In this document: piece by piece, positions 39,746 to 48,665 of the stretch
How positions within the stretch are numbered: position 1 is the stretch's first letter
How the letters are laid out: each line of letters starts with the position of its first letter
Source: G963665405 sp963665405
Lineage (GTDB): Bacteria; Chloroflexota; Dehalococcoidia; Lucifugimonadales; G963665405
Length of the DNA: 64,000 bases
Direction of reading: 5' to 3'
Assembly: GCA_963665405.2 (NCBI GenBank)
Contig: OY762261.2
Coordinates: 434,001-498,000, forward strand
Notes under the pieces: model-generated
Databases searched by the model: none
What the model was told of the DNA's origin: nothing
The model's input: the letters and a program-made list of their open reading frames with translations, nothing else
Program-made: the position numbers and the translations under genes

Positions 39746-40888
39746 TCAGAAAACCCGGCCGCCGACCTGCATGAGCCGAATGGCCTCTTCCGTGGCCGAG
39801 GCGATCAGCTCAGCGGCCTCAGCGGTTGCCTCGTCCAGCGTCATCGGGCGCCGGGTGATCGCGACGGCCGCCTCGATGCCGTGGTCGTGAACATCGGCGT
39901 AGCCATCGCCCAGAGACCCCGAAACGGCGACGACCGGTATTCCCAGCGCCCGGGCCCTACGGGCCACGCCCACGGGCGCCTTGTTGTACACGGTCGACCG
40001 GTCGGTGCTTCCCTCGCCGGTTATTACCAGGCTGGCCCCCTTTAGCCGGCCATCGAGGCCCACCGTGTCCAGCACGATGTCCACGCCAGCTCGAAGGTCT
40101 CCGCCCAGGAAGGCGATGAGGCCTCCTCCCAGTCCGCCGGCGGCGCCGGCGCCGGGGATCCTCTCGACATCGCGCCCGAGGTCGCGTCTGACGATCTCCG
40201 CGAAGTGGCCGAGCGCCGCGTCGAGCTGCTCGACCATCGCCGGGGTGGCACCCTTCTGAGGACCGTAGACCGCGCTGGCGCCCTCCGGACCCGTCAGGAG
40301 GTTGCTCACGTCGCAGGCGACCATGAACTCGGACTCCCCGGCCCGGCCGTCCAGACCGGACACGTCGAGGCGGTCCAGACCGGCCAGGGCCGCGCCCCCA
40401 AATGCGAGGTCGCGACCGTCCGCGTCCAGCAGGCGTACCCCGAGGGCCTGGGCCATCCCGGCGCCGGCGTCGTTGGTTGCGCTGCCCCCTATCCCAACGA
40501 TGAAGCGGCGGAACCCGGCGTCCAGCGCCGACCGGATCAGCTCGCCGAGCCCGTATGTGGTGGCGGTCAGCGGGTCGCGCGCATCGACCGTGAGCAGCGC
40601 GAGGCCCGAGGAGCGAGCCATCTCGATGACGGCGGTGCGGCCGTCGCCCATGGCGCCCCACTGTGCATCGATCGGGTCCCCCAGCGGACCGGTGACCCGC
40701 GAAGTGCGAATCTTGCCGCCCGAGGTCTCGACCAGTGTCTCCAGGGTGCCGTCGCCGCCGTCGGCGACGGGTACGAGGACCGTCTCAGCGTCTGGGAGGA
40801 CCCGCCGGACCCCCTTCTCCATCGCCTGGGCGACGCCGAGGGCCGAGATGCTTCCCTTAAAGGTCTGGGGCGCCAGCACTACCTTCAT
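39746..40888 (-). CDS. garK: Glycerate kinase (GarK/GlxK family)
   Basis: This 380-residue glycerate kinase starts MKVVLAPQTFKGSISALGVA and has VPVADGGDGTLETLVETSGG, GIGGSATNDAGAGMAQALGV and LVITGEGSTDRSTVYNKAPV, all signatures of the family. It phosphorylates D-glycerate, usually to 2-phosphoglycerate, for entry into glycolysis. The start was placed at 40888 instead of 40900 because the family begins MKV(V/I). It is convergent with the lut operon. Confidence 0.94.
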   Translation of the reverse strand: MKVVLAPQTFKGSISALGVAQAMEKGVRRVLPDAETVLVPVADGGDGTLETLVETSGGKIRTSRVTGPLGDPIDAQWGAMGDGRTAVIEMARSSGLALLTVDARDPLTATTYGLGELIRSALDAGFRRFIVGIGGSATNDAGAGMAQALGVRLLDADGRDLAFGGAALAGLDRLDVSGLDGRAGESEFMVACDVSNLLTGPEGASAVYGPQKGATPAMVEQLDAALGHFAEIVRRDLGRDVERIPGAGAAGGLGGGLIAFLGGDLRAGVDIVLDTVGLDGRLKGASLVITGEGSTDRSTVYNKAPVGVARRARALGIPVVAVSGSLGDGYADVHDHGIEAAVAITRRPMTLDEATAEAAELIASATEEAIRLMQVGGRVF

Positions 40889-40959
40889 GGCGCGGGCCAT
40901 TATACATTAGCATCGAGCCGGACCGCGGCGGTCTGCCCCCCTCCCAAGGGGAACGTAAT

Positions 40960-41024
40960 ATCTGAGGGACATCCTCAGACTCTCGGCAATCCCGACTTGT
41001 CGGGATCTGCGCTCTCCCTTGCAC
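40960..41024 (+). repeat. Family B intergenic repeat (copy B5)
   Basis: TCTGAGGGACATCCTCAGAC, TCTCGGCAATCCCGACTTGT, CGGGATCTGC and CTTGCAC. It shares the ATCCCGACTTGTCGGGATCTGC hairpin exactly with B2, 15 kb away. Confidence 0.7.
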
Positions 41025-41046
41025 TGGTCACCGAGGGGGAAGTCGA

Positions 41047-41100
41047 TATCCAAGGGACACCCTCAGACTCCCGGCACAGAGGTTGCCCCCCCCCTGCACT
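41047..41100 (+). repeat. Family B intergenic repeat (copy B6)
   Basis: TATCCAAGGGACACCCTCAG, ACTCCCGGCACAGAGG and CCCCCCTGCAC. It lies directly after B5 in the same orientation, a tandem pair like B3-B4. Confidence 0.65.
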
Positions 41101-41114
41101 GTCCCTTGCATTAT

Positions 41115-41143
41115 TTGACGGAGTCTTGACCCGTTGATAAACT
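41115..41143 (+). promoter_or_regulatory. sigma70-type promoter for otsA
   Basis: TTGACG (41115-41120), a 17-bp spacer and TAAACT (41138-41143). The leader to the otsA ATG would be about 155 nt. Confidence 0.5.
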
Positions 41144-41304
41144 CCGGTCAGGACTGACCTCCGGAGTTTGAGTTGCCTTCTACTCCTTCCGGCCGCCGGA
41201 CCGTCTGGCCGTGGTCGCGGGCCAGGCCCAGCAGTCTCGCCCTGGCAGGCGTCCGCGACCGTGGGGCCTGGGGGCCGGTGGATGGGCCCCGCGGGGAGCG
41301 ACTG

Positions 41305-42705
41305 ATGCCGAAAACCGAAGGGCGGCTCGTAGTGGTCTCCAATCGGGTGCCGCCTGTTCCAGAGGTTGCCTCGAGCGAGTCCGGCCTCGCCTTTACGGTG
41401 AGCGGCCTTGTGAGCGCCCTCAAACCTGCCCTGGAGGATCAGGGCGGTCTTTGGTTCGGGTGGAGCGGCAAGACCGCCGATCGCAAGGCAAACGCCGAGC
41501 CGACGGTATCCACGCTCGGCAGGGTCCAGATGGCCACCCTGGATCTGTCCGCAGACGAGGTCAGCCTCTACTACACGGGCTTCTCCAACCGCGCGCTCTG
41601 GCCTATCCTTCACAGCTTTCCAAGCCGGGCGGTAATACGTCAGGACGCCTATCGCGCCTACCGGAGAGTGAATCGCAGGTTCGCCGAGGCTCTGTACCCC
41701 TTGTTGAAGGGTGAAGATTTGGTGTGGGTGCAGGACTACCACCTGTTCCATCTGGGGCAGGAGCTGCGGGAGCTTGGCTGGAAGGGGAGGCTGGGCTTCT
41801 TTCTTCACGTCCCGTTCCCGCCGGCTGATATTTTCGCCATCCTTCCGTGGGCAAAGCCGATCCTCGAGAGCCTGATGCAGTACGACCTGGTCGGCGTGCA
41901 TACCGATCGCTACCTCCACAACCTGGCCGATGGCCTTGAGATGGAGCTCGGCGGGAAGATGACCGACAACGAGTTCTCGCATATCGGATCGCGGGTGCGT
42001 CTCGGGGTCTACCCGATCGGCATAGTTCCGTCGGCGTTCACAGAGGCCGCCAGCAGGCCTGGGCGATCCAGGCAGTCCCAGGTATTGCGCCGAACGCCCC
42101 CAGATCACCGCATGATTCTAGGGGTCGAGCGTCTCGACTACACGAAGGGGATTCCCCAACGCCTCATGGCCTTCGAGAGGATGCTGGAGCAGCATCCGTC
42201 GTTCCGAGGGAAGGTCAGCTACGTGCAGATATCGGTTCCGTCGCGTACCCGCGTGCCAGAGTACATCGAGGAGAAGAATCACGTCGACCGTCTGGTCGGC
42301 CAGATAAACGGCCGATTCTCGGAGGACGGCTGGTCCCCGATCGTCTACCTGTATCGCTCGTTCAACCAGCAGGCGCTTGCGCAGCTCTACCGCCAGACGG
42401 ACGTTTGCCTGGTCACCCCGCTGAGGGACGGCATGAACCTGGTGGCCAAGGAGTTCGTGGCCTCACAGGGCCCTGACCCGGGCGCCCTGGTGCTGTCGAA
42501 GTTCTCAGGGGCCGCAGACAGCATGCGGGACGCGATAATCGTCAACCCGTTCGATATCGATGGGACAGCCCATGCGATGTTCAGGGCGATGACCATGTCG
42601 GCCCAGGAGCGTCGAAGGCACTGGTCCGCCCTGATGGCGGTCGTGGAGCGGGACACCGCCAAGGCGTGGCGGGAGAGCTTCCAGGTCGATCTCGCCCTGG
42701 CCTGA
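41305..42705 (+). CDS. otsA: Trehalose-6-phosphate synthase (GT20)
   Basis: This 466-residue GT20 enzyme has VVVSNRVPPVP near the N-terminus, GGLWFGWSG, VWVQDYHLFHLGQELRELG and HVPFPPADIFAILPW. The donor site is at RLDYTKGIPQRLMAFERML and the C-terminal PLRDGMNLVAKEFVASQ is typical. It makes trehalose-6-phosphate from UDP-glucose and glucose-6-phosphate. A phosphatase (otsB) is not in the window. ATG 41305 was chosen because GGGGAGC lies six bases upstream and the enzyme family begins at this residue. Confidence 0.95.
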   Translation: MPKTEGRLVVVSNRVPPVPEVASSESGLAFTVSGLVSALKPALEDQGGLWFGWSGKTADRKANAEPTVSTLGRVQMATLDLSADEVSLYYTGFSNRALWPILHSFPSRAVIRQDAYRAYRRVNRRFAEALYPLLKGEDLVWVQDYHLFHLGQELRELGWKGRLGFFLHVPFPPADIFAILPWAKPILESLMQYDLVGVHTDRYLHNLADGLEMELGGKMTDNEFSHIGSRVRLGVYPIGIVPSAFTEAASRPGRSRQSQVLRRTPPDHRMILGVERLDYTKGIPQRLMAFERMLEQHPSFRGKVSYVQISVPSRTRVPEYIEEKNHVDRLVGQINGRFSEDGWSPIVYLYRSFNQQALAQLYRQTDVCLVTPLRDGMNLVAKEFVASQGPDPGALVLSKFSGAADSMRDAIIVNPFDIDGTAHAMFRAMTMSAQERRRHWSALMAVVERDTAKAWRESFQVDLALA

Positions 42706-42715
42706 GGGCGGACGG

Positions 42716-44158
42716 CTACCGGATAGCGAGGAGCGTTCCCGCGGCCGTGGTGACGTACACGACCCCGTCGGCCACGACGGGAGTGGACCGGATAGCCCCG
42801 TCCACCTGGACGGTCCACTGCAGCTCTCCGGTTGTGGAGTCCAGACCGTACAGGTGCCCTCGCGTGTCTCCGAGCAGGATCGTATCGCCGGCTACGGACG
42901 GGGAGGCTTCGGGGTCGATTCCGGCGAGAGCGACGAACTCCCACGTCTTCAGCCCCGTCATGCGGTCGACAGCGAACATCGTCCCATCGCCCGAAGCCAC
43001 GTAGACGTTGCTGCCGTCCACGACCGGCGACCCCAGAGACTCGTGGCCTCGCTCGGCGAAGCCCCAGACGAAGCCTTTTTGCTGGGGCGGGCTGCCTGAG
43101 AAGCCGTAGTGGAAGATGTGGAACCTCAGGGCGCGAAAGCCCTTCTCCAGAGGATACTCCCGCTTCGTCCAGTCGATGGCCCTGAGAATTCCCTTGTCGT
43201 CGGCGATATACAGGTGGTCCTCGTCGATCGCCGGCCCGCCTCGCTGAGCGAACGACGTGCGGTAGCTCAAGCGGCGCTTCGCGGTGTTGGCATCGAGGAT
43301 GTACAGCTCGCGATCGAACGAGGAGACCGCGATTATCTTGTCATTGACCGCTGGACTGGACACTACCGCATCCGCGGTCTCGAACCTCCAACGCTCTTCC
43401 CCGGTGAGGGCATCGATGACGTAGACGTTCCTATCTCCCGAGCCGATGTACAGCACCCCATTGCGGACCGCCGGCGACGAGAAGATCCGGCCCTGGGTGA
43501 GGAACTCCCACTCGATCTCGCCGGTGTCCTTGCGAAGCGCGACGACCCTGCCGTCCCTCAGCCCCACGAACACCAGGTCGCCCGCGACGGCGGGCGACGA
43601 GTTGACCGGCTCGTCCAGCTCGAACTGCCAGATCTGGTCGCCCGTTTCGGCGTCCAAGGCCACGACGCCCCGGCGTCCCGTGGCGAGGAACACACGATCG
43701 CCGACGATGGACGGCGATGCCCTGATCGGGCTCTCGGTCTCGAAGGTCCATTGAACCAGTCCTTCGATCGCCAGGGGTCCGGAGTCGACGAAGGCCGAGT
43801 GGGACGGGCTTCTGTGGTACATCGGCCACTCGCCGTTGACGGGCTCGGCGCTGATCGCCGACGCCGGTCCGCCCATGAACCGGACCGTTCCGAGGTAGTC
43901 GAAGGTGCGCCAGCCGACGATCGCCAGGACGACGGCCAGCACCAATCCCATCCGGATCAGCCGGCTCCGGGTCCGATCCTTCTTCTGCTGCTCGCTGAGC
44001 TCCTCGACCACCGCCCGGAGCCGCTCGACATCAGCCAATCCGCTGCTGTCCAGCGGAGCCCTGCAGCGGGAGCAGAAGGCGCTGGTGTCCGGGTTCCAGG
44101 CGCTGCAAACCGTACACAGGACGTCGTTCAGTCTACTGTAATTCGTGCTACCGATCAC
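42716..44158 (-). CDS. Membrane-anchored PQQ-type beta-propeller with N-terminal zinc ribbon
   Basis: This 480-residue protein begins with a zinc ribbon (CTVCSAWNPDTSAFCSRC, residues 15-32), then a short coiled coil (about 44-64) and one membrane helix (LIRMGLVLAVVLAIVGWRTF, about 66-86). An outside beta-propeller follows with repeated PQQ/BamB-like blades, for example GVVALDAETGDQIWQFEL, GRVVALRKDTGEIEWEFLTQ, NVYVIDALTGEERWRFET and HLYGLDSTTGELQWTVQVD. The blades carry no obvious PQQ or metal ligands, so it is probably a binding or assembly protein, not a dehydrogenase. The zinc ribbon would face the cytoplasm. Confidence 0.88.
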   Translation of the reverse strand: MIGSTNYSRLNDVLCTVCSAWNPDTSAFCSRCRAPLDSSGLADVERLRAVVEELSEQQKKDRTRSRLIRMGLVLAVVLAIVGWRTFDYLGTVRFMGGPASAISAEPVNGEWPMYHRSPSHSAFVDSGPLAIEGLVQWTFETESPIRASPSIVGDRVFLATGRRGVVALDAETGDQIWQFELDEPVNSSPAVAGDLVFVGLRDGRVVALRKDTGEIEWEFLTQGRIFSSPAVRNGVLYIGSGDRNVYVIDALTGEERWRFETADAVVSSPAVNDKIIAVSSFDRELYILDANTAKRRLSYRTSFAQRGGPAIDEDHLYIADDKGILRAIDWTKREYPLEKGFRALRFHIFHYGFSGSPPQQKGFVWGFAERGHESLGSPVVDGSNVYVASGDGTMFAVDRMTGLKTWEFVALAGIDPEASPSVAGDTILLGDTRGHLYGLDSTTGELQWTVQVDGAIRSTPVVADGVVYVTTAAGTLLAIR

Positions 44159-44314
44159 TCAGCCATCCCCTCCCCTGACCGCGCGGGCCACCTAACCAGT
44201 ATAACGACTGGCGCCAGCATTTGGACACCCCGGCCAGGCGCATGCCTGTACTCATGTACGTCCACGGGGGCGATCCGGCTCCGCTCCCCAAAACGTCCCC
44301 CAGAGACGAGGAGC

Positions 44315-44344
44315 TTGACCGTACTCGTTCCCGGTCCGTAGACT
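44315..44344 (+). promoter_or_regulatory. sigma70-type promoter for pncB
   Basis: TTGACC (44315-44320), an 18-bp spacer and TAGACT (44339-44344), about 95 bp before the ATG at 44446. Confidence 0.55.
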
Positions 44345-44445
44345 GATCGTCACATCAAGACTGAGCCGGACGCGCACGGCCGGACCTCGAGAGAGCCGAT
44401 CGTGTCCACCGAGCCACCTCGGACGGCTCCTCTTCGGAGCGCTAC

Positions 44446-45813
44446 ATGACCGACCGGCGGCTGTCTCCCGCCCTGTTCACGGACCTGTATCAGCTCACCA
44501 TGGCTCAGGCCTACTGGCAGGCCGGTCACAGAGCGCCGGCTACGTTCAGCCTCACGGTGCGCAGCTATCCGCCGGACCGGGGATATCTCGTGTTCGCCGG
44601 CCTGGCGGATGTTCTCTCGTATCTGGAGGAGCTCCGGTTCAGCCGCGACGACCTGGAGCTTCTACGGTCCTGGGGTATGTTCGACGACGGGTTCCTGGAG
44701 GCTCTGGGCGGGCTGCGTTTCACAGGCTCCGTCCGCGCGATGGCCGAGGGCACGATCTTTTTCATCGACGAGCCCGTGATCGAGGTCACGGCGCCCGTCA
44801 CGGAGGCCCAGATCGCCGAGACCTTCGTCCTGAACCAGATCAACCTGCAGAGCATGCTCGCAACGAAGGCCTCCCGGGTCGTCCACGCGGCCAGGGGAAG
44901 GGCAGTCGTGGACTTCGGAGCGCGGCGGACGCACGGGGTCGACGCCGCCAACAAGTTCGCGCGCGTCAGCTATCTCGCCGGCTTCGCGGGGACCAGCAAC
45001 GTGATGGCCGCAGGGCTCTACGGAATCCCCGCCTACGGCACGATGGCCCACTCGTTCGTCGAAACCTTTCCGCACGAGATCGATTCGTTCCGCGCGTACG
45101 GGCGGTCGTTCCCCGATCGCACTACGCTCCTGGTGGACACCTACGACACCATCGCCGGAGTTAGAAACGCGATCGAGGTCGCGAAGGAGATGAAGGCCGC
45201 CGGGCACGCGCTCCGTGCCGTCCGGCTCGACAGCGGCGACCTTCTGGACCTGTCCCTGCGGTCGCGGGCTCTGCTAGACGAGGCGGGGCTGCAGAGGGTC
45301 GAGGTGTTCGCAAGCGGAGGGCTCGACGAGTTCGAGGTCGATCGGCTCCTGGCAGCCGGGGCCCCGATCGACGGCTTCGGGGTCGGAACGAAGGCCGGCG
45401 TGTCGGCCGACGCGCCGTGGACCGACTGTGCGTACAAACTCGTCGAGTACGACGGCCGGCCCACACTCAAGCTGAGCACGGCGAAGCAGACATTGCCCGG
45501 TCCGAAGCAGGTCTATCGAATAGGGGACGGCGGCGGCCTCCGGGAGGACATCGTAGCGACGGCGGGTGAACGTCCGCCAGGTCCGGACGCCGAGCCCCTC
45601 CTGGTCGAGGTCATGCGGGAGGGAAGGCAGTTGGACGGCGACCCGCCCCTCGACACGCTACGAGAGCGGTTCGCCCGCGAGCTCGAGACGCTGCCGGACG
45701 AGTGCAAGGCTCTCAGGTCGCCTGGCCGCTATCGGGTGTCGACATCTTCAAGGCTGAGCCGACTTCACGCGCAGACCGTCGAAGAGGCGAGAGGCCGGGA
45801 GGGGCTGGCCTAG
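44446..45813 (+). CDS. pncB: Nicotinate phosphoribosyltransferase
   Basis: This 455-residue NAPRTase has TDLYQLTMAQAYW at the N-terminus, VVDFGARRTHGVDAANKFAR, the GIPAYGTMAHSFVETFP motif whose His is autophosphorylated, VRLDSGDLLDLSLRSRALLD and GFGVGTKAGVSADAPWTD. It makes nicotinate mononucleotide from nicotinate, PRPP and ATP in NAD salvage. It is monocistronic with its own promoter, convergent with the serpin gene. Confidence 0.96.
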   Translation: MTDRRLSPALFTDLYQLTMAQAYWQAGHRAPATFSLTVRSYPPDRGYLVFAGLADVLSYLEELRFSRDDLELLRSWGMFDDGFLEALGGLRFTGSVRAMAEGTIFFIDEPVIEVTAPVTEAQIAETFVLNQINLQSMLATKASRVVHAARGRAVVDFGARRTHGVDAANKFARVSYLAGFAGTSNVMAAGLYGIPAYGTMAHSFVETFPHEIDSFRAYGRSFPDRTTLLVDTYDTIAGVRNAIEVAKEMKAAGHALRAVRLDSGDLLDLSLRSRALLDEAGLQRVEVFASGGLDEFEVDRLLAAGAPIDGFGVGTKAGVSADAPWTDCAYKLVEYDGRPTLKLSTAKQTLPGPKQVYRIGDGGGLREDIVATAGERPPGPDAEPLLVEVMREGRQLDGDPPLDTLRERFARELETLPDECKALRSPGRYRVSTSSRLSRLHAQTVEEARGREGLA

Positions 45814-45834
45814 AGCGCCGGTAGCGCTCGCAGA

Positions 45835-47211
45835 CTAAGCGCTCGGGTCCAGGACCCGTCCCACGAAAAGAATCGTGCCGGTCTCGATATCCCGGATCAG
45901 GAACACGAAGGGGCGATCGACGTTGACCTGGACTGTTTGGCGAACGGACTCGAGACCGACGATAACTGCAGTCGCCGCCGCGGCCTCCGTCCCCTCCTCG
46001 TCCACGGCGACGAATGCTTTGTGCACGACGTCCTGGATGAACAGCCGCCCCTCCCCGTTCATGCCAGAGAAGTCGGCCTCAGCTTCCACGAACGCGATGG
46101 GCATCCCCATGTCAGAGAGCGCCTCGGAGAGGCGGAACTTGGACTCGAACTCGAACCTTGGCATCGTAAGGGCGACGTCGAATCTGTATGCCAGAGCCTC
46201 AGCGATGGCGTTTACGACCCCGGCATCCAGTGCGGCCTCGAACTCGTCGAAACGGCCGGAATCCGGGAGCAGGATCACCATCGACATCTCCCGTCCGTCG
46301 TACGGCAGCTCCACCGCCTGATACCCGTCGCCCTCCGCGTAGCCGAAGGCGCTCGTCTGCTGGCTCATCATCGGTACCAGGACCTCGCCGCCGTCGAGCA
46401 GATTGAAGGGCGCATCGACGGTGCCCTCGGGGAAGGGGTCAAGCCAGGCGGCGTTGAAGTAGATCGCGTTAGCGAGCACGAGACGCGTAAGGGGGTCGAT
46501 GACGCCTTTTGGAATCAGGTCCTCGATCCGACCCTCGGTCTGATCCTCCACCCAGTCGTTGATGATGACGCGGGACTCTTCCGGCTCGTTTATGTAATCG
46601 AGTAGTCTCAGCCCGGCCCCGTAGCTCTCGGCCAGGGTGTCCAGGAACTCGTCCAGGAACTCGTAGCCCTCCTGGCCCCAGATCGCGTTGACGATGTTCA
46701 GCCTGAACCCCTTCTCGTCCTTGCCGGCCGCACCCTCGCCACGGCTCGCAAGCTCGAGGTCCAGCTGGTTGAAGGCGGGGTGCAGGCTATCCTGCGAAAG
46801 AGCGAATTCGAGGGTGTCCGCCATCTGCAGTTCTGTCTCACCGCGGGCACCGGCGTAGGTCATGGCCAGCGCCAGGGAGATGCTGTACGGCGAGAAGAAC
46901 AGGTTCCCCGGCTCTTCTCTGAGCGCCTGGTACAGCTCGAAAGCAAAGGCGCTGTTCCCGGCGACCAGATCAGTCGCGTCTGACGTCGATACGTCGGGCG
47001 AGGTAGATCGCGGCTTGGAAGACAACTGTATGGCGGTTGAGGGCAACGGGGTGGCCGTGGGGTCTTCGGTCCGAGCCCCGGGTGTAAGGGTGGGGGCATC
47101 CGAAGTCGGCGTAGCCGTGGGGGCAACAGGGGTGATCTGGCCTTCCTCGCCGCAAGCTGCGGCGGCGGCCAGCGCGACGACAGCTAGAGCGCCCAGTAGT
47201 ATCCTCTTCAC
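45835..47211 (-). CDS. Serpin-family protease inhibitor, lipoprotein
   Basis: This 458-residue protein has a lipoprotein signal (KRILLGALAVVALAAAAAC), a Pro/Thr-rich linker of about 70 residues and a complete serpin fold. The fold includes GNSAFAFELYQALREEPGNL, NLFFSPYSISLALAMTYAGA, NAIYFNAAWLDPF and the C-terminal VDRPFVFLIRDIETGTILFV. The reactive-loop hinge is EEGTEAAAATA with small residues at P15-P9, as in inhibitory serpins. Counting by homology puts P1 at about the Glu of G-L-E-S. The start is GTG at 47211 behind AAAGGGG. The likely role is protection of the cell surface from proteases. Confidence 0.92.
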   Translation of the reverse strand: MKRILLGALAVVALAAAAACGEEGQITPVAPTATPTSDAPTLTPGARTEDPTATPLPSTAIQLSSKPRSTSPDVSTSDATDLVAGNSAFAFELYQALREEPGNLFFSPYSISLALAMTYAGARGETELQMADTLEFALSQDSLHPAFNQLDLELASRGEGAAGKDEKGFRLNIVNAIWGQEGYEFLDEFLDTLAESYGAGLRLLDYINEPEESRVIINDWVEDQTEGRIEDLIPKGVIDPLTRLVLANAIYFNAAWLDPFPEGTVDAPFNLLDGGEVLVPMMSQQTSAFGYAEGDGYQAVELPYDGREMSMVILLPDSGRFDEFEAALDAGVVNAIAEALAYRFDVALTMPRFEFESKFRLSEALSDMGMPIAFVEAEADFSGMNGEGRLFIQDVVHKAFVAVDEEGTEAAAATAVIVGLESVRQTVQVNVDRPFVFLIRDIETGTILFVGRVLDPSA

Positions 47212-47347
47212 GGCTGCTACCCCTTTCAGTCCTAACGCTCGCGGGCCTGCAGTGGCCCTCCTGGAGATATAGACGAGCCAACGGGCCAAAAGGTTCCCGC
47301 CTGTGAGGCTGTGACCGATGTTCAGGCGCGAGGCCGGGAGGGGCCGG

Positions 47348-48406
47348 TCACTTGAAGGTCAGGGCGCGCCTGGGGTTGTCGACCAGGATCGCCTTGACGT
47401 GGTCCTCGGCGAAGCCGCGCTTCCTCATGCGCGGCACAATGTTCTCAAGGATGTGGGCGTAGCCTTTCCCGCCGTACGCGACCTGCTGCCTCTTCTGGCA
47501 CACATCCTGGGCGACGACGACCTGGTCGTGATGGCCCTGCTCGATCAGGAACTCTATCGATTCGAGCCTCTGGACGTCGGTCAGGAGGCGGAGGTAGTCG
47601 TCGACGTAGAAGACGTCGCTCTGCTCGACGCCGAAGATGTCGTACTCCAGAAAGCAGCCTGTGTCGGCCAGCTCCTTCAAGGGCCCGAAGTCGTCTATTG
47701 CGAAGTCCAGGTGGCCCATGATCACGCGCCGCGGGTCGACCCCCATCTCTGTCAGAATCCCCATGATCTGGGCGGGGGAGTCGTTGTGCGCTCCCGGATG
47801 AATGGAGATCGGCGCTCCCGTCTCCATCTGAGCACGGGCCGAGGCCCGGAGGATTTTGCGCTCGTTGTCGCCGAGGGGCCACAGGTTTCCGATCTCTCCG
47901 ATCACCCCTGAGCGAATCCCGGTGTCCCACACGCCGACTGTCACGTCGCGGACGATCGTCTCAGTGATAGACTCCTCCGTCCTGGAATCGATGTCGGACG
48001 GGTGGAAGAGGGGAACGTAGTGGCCCGCGCCCATGATCACGTGGAGCCCGGTGGCTCGTGAGATACGGGCCAACGCCAGCGGATCGCGGCCCTTGTCCCC
48101 ATTCGTGGTGTCGACCACCGCGTTGCCGCCGGCCCGCCGGAAGGAGGAGACCTCCCTGACCGCGTCATCGACGCTCAGGAGTGCGAGGTTGTCGAGGTTG
48201 TAGGCCCACGCCGTGCCCATTCTCCCGATCATGTCCATCGCCAGCGGAGCATGCACGTCGGCTCTTCTGCTGGCCTCCGCGGGATCCGTGAAGTACCGTC
48301 TCAGGTCGATGAGAAGGTGCTCGTGAGTCAGAGTCACGCCGAGATCGTCCGGCTCGATCGGCCCCAGGACGGTCTGAACCTTGCCCGACAGCTTCGATGG
48401 GCTCAT
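47348..48406 (-). CDS. Phosphotriesterase-like amidohydrolase
   Basis: This 352-residue TIM-barrel metalloenzyme of the phosphotriesterase-related family has a first metal site LGVTLTHEHLLIDL (His-x-His). The fourth strand ends GVIGEIGN, with Glu where phosphotriesterases have a carboxylated Lys. Later ligands are in ISIHPGAH, VIMGHLDFA and VVVAQDVC (Asp). Glu at this place occurs in several phosphotriesterase-like lactonase/esterase subgroups. The substrate is unknown; a lactone or ester is more likely than a phosphotriester. It is divergent from the solute-binding protein gene. Confidence 0.88.
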   Translation of the reverse strand: MSPSKLSGKVQTVLGPIEPDDLGVTLTHEHLLIDLRRYFTDPAEASRRADVHAPLAMDMIGRMGTAWAYNLDNLALLSVDDAVREVSSFRRAGGNAVVDTTNGDKGRDPLALARISRATGLHVIMGAGHYVPLFHPSDIDSRTEESITETIVRDVTVGVWDTGIRSGVIGEIGNLWPLGDNERKILRASARAQMETGAPISIHPGAHNDSPAQIMGILTEMGVDPRRVIMGHLDFAIDDFGPLKELADTGCFLEYDIFGVEQSDVFYVDDYLRLLTDVQRLESIEFLIEQGHHDQVVVAQDVCQKRQQVAYGGKGYAHILENIVPRMRKRGFAEDHVKAILVDNPRRALTFK

Positions 48407-48526
48407 CGCCTCGCTCCTCTCTCATGTACCGCTTTTCCGCCTGCCGACGACGGAGTGGCCCAATCATTCCACATATCGGAGCCAAGTCAACAAGCGGGTA
48501 TGCCGGGCAGCTACGGCGTCCGAATC

Positions 48527-48555
48527 TTGACACCGTTAAACCTGCCGTGTAGGAT
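48527..48555 (+). promoter_or_regulatory. Strong sigma70-type promoter for the peptide ABC operon
   Basis: TTGACA (48527-48532), a 17-bp spacer and TAGGAT (48550-48555). This is the closest match to consensus in the window together with 10615-10642. It leaves a leader of about 105 nt before the AAGGAGG and ATG at 48666. Confidence 0.65.
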
Positions 48556-48665
48556 ACCGGCACCCTGACCTGAACAAGGAGGGTCGTGAACCTCGTATCT
48601 GGCGATCCATGCGGGTAAATCGGTCGGAAGCGCAAGGTCTCAGGTCTAACCCCAAGGAGGCGATT

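Noticed and set aside
40955..41105. CRISPR array
   Set aside because: The repeats are only two imperfect units, palindromic, and recur singly at other loci without regular spacers, so they fit a dispersed element, not a CRISPR.
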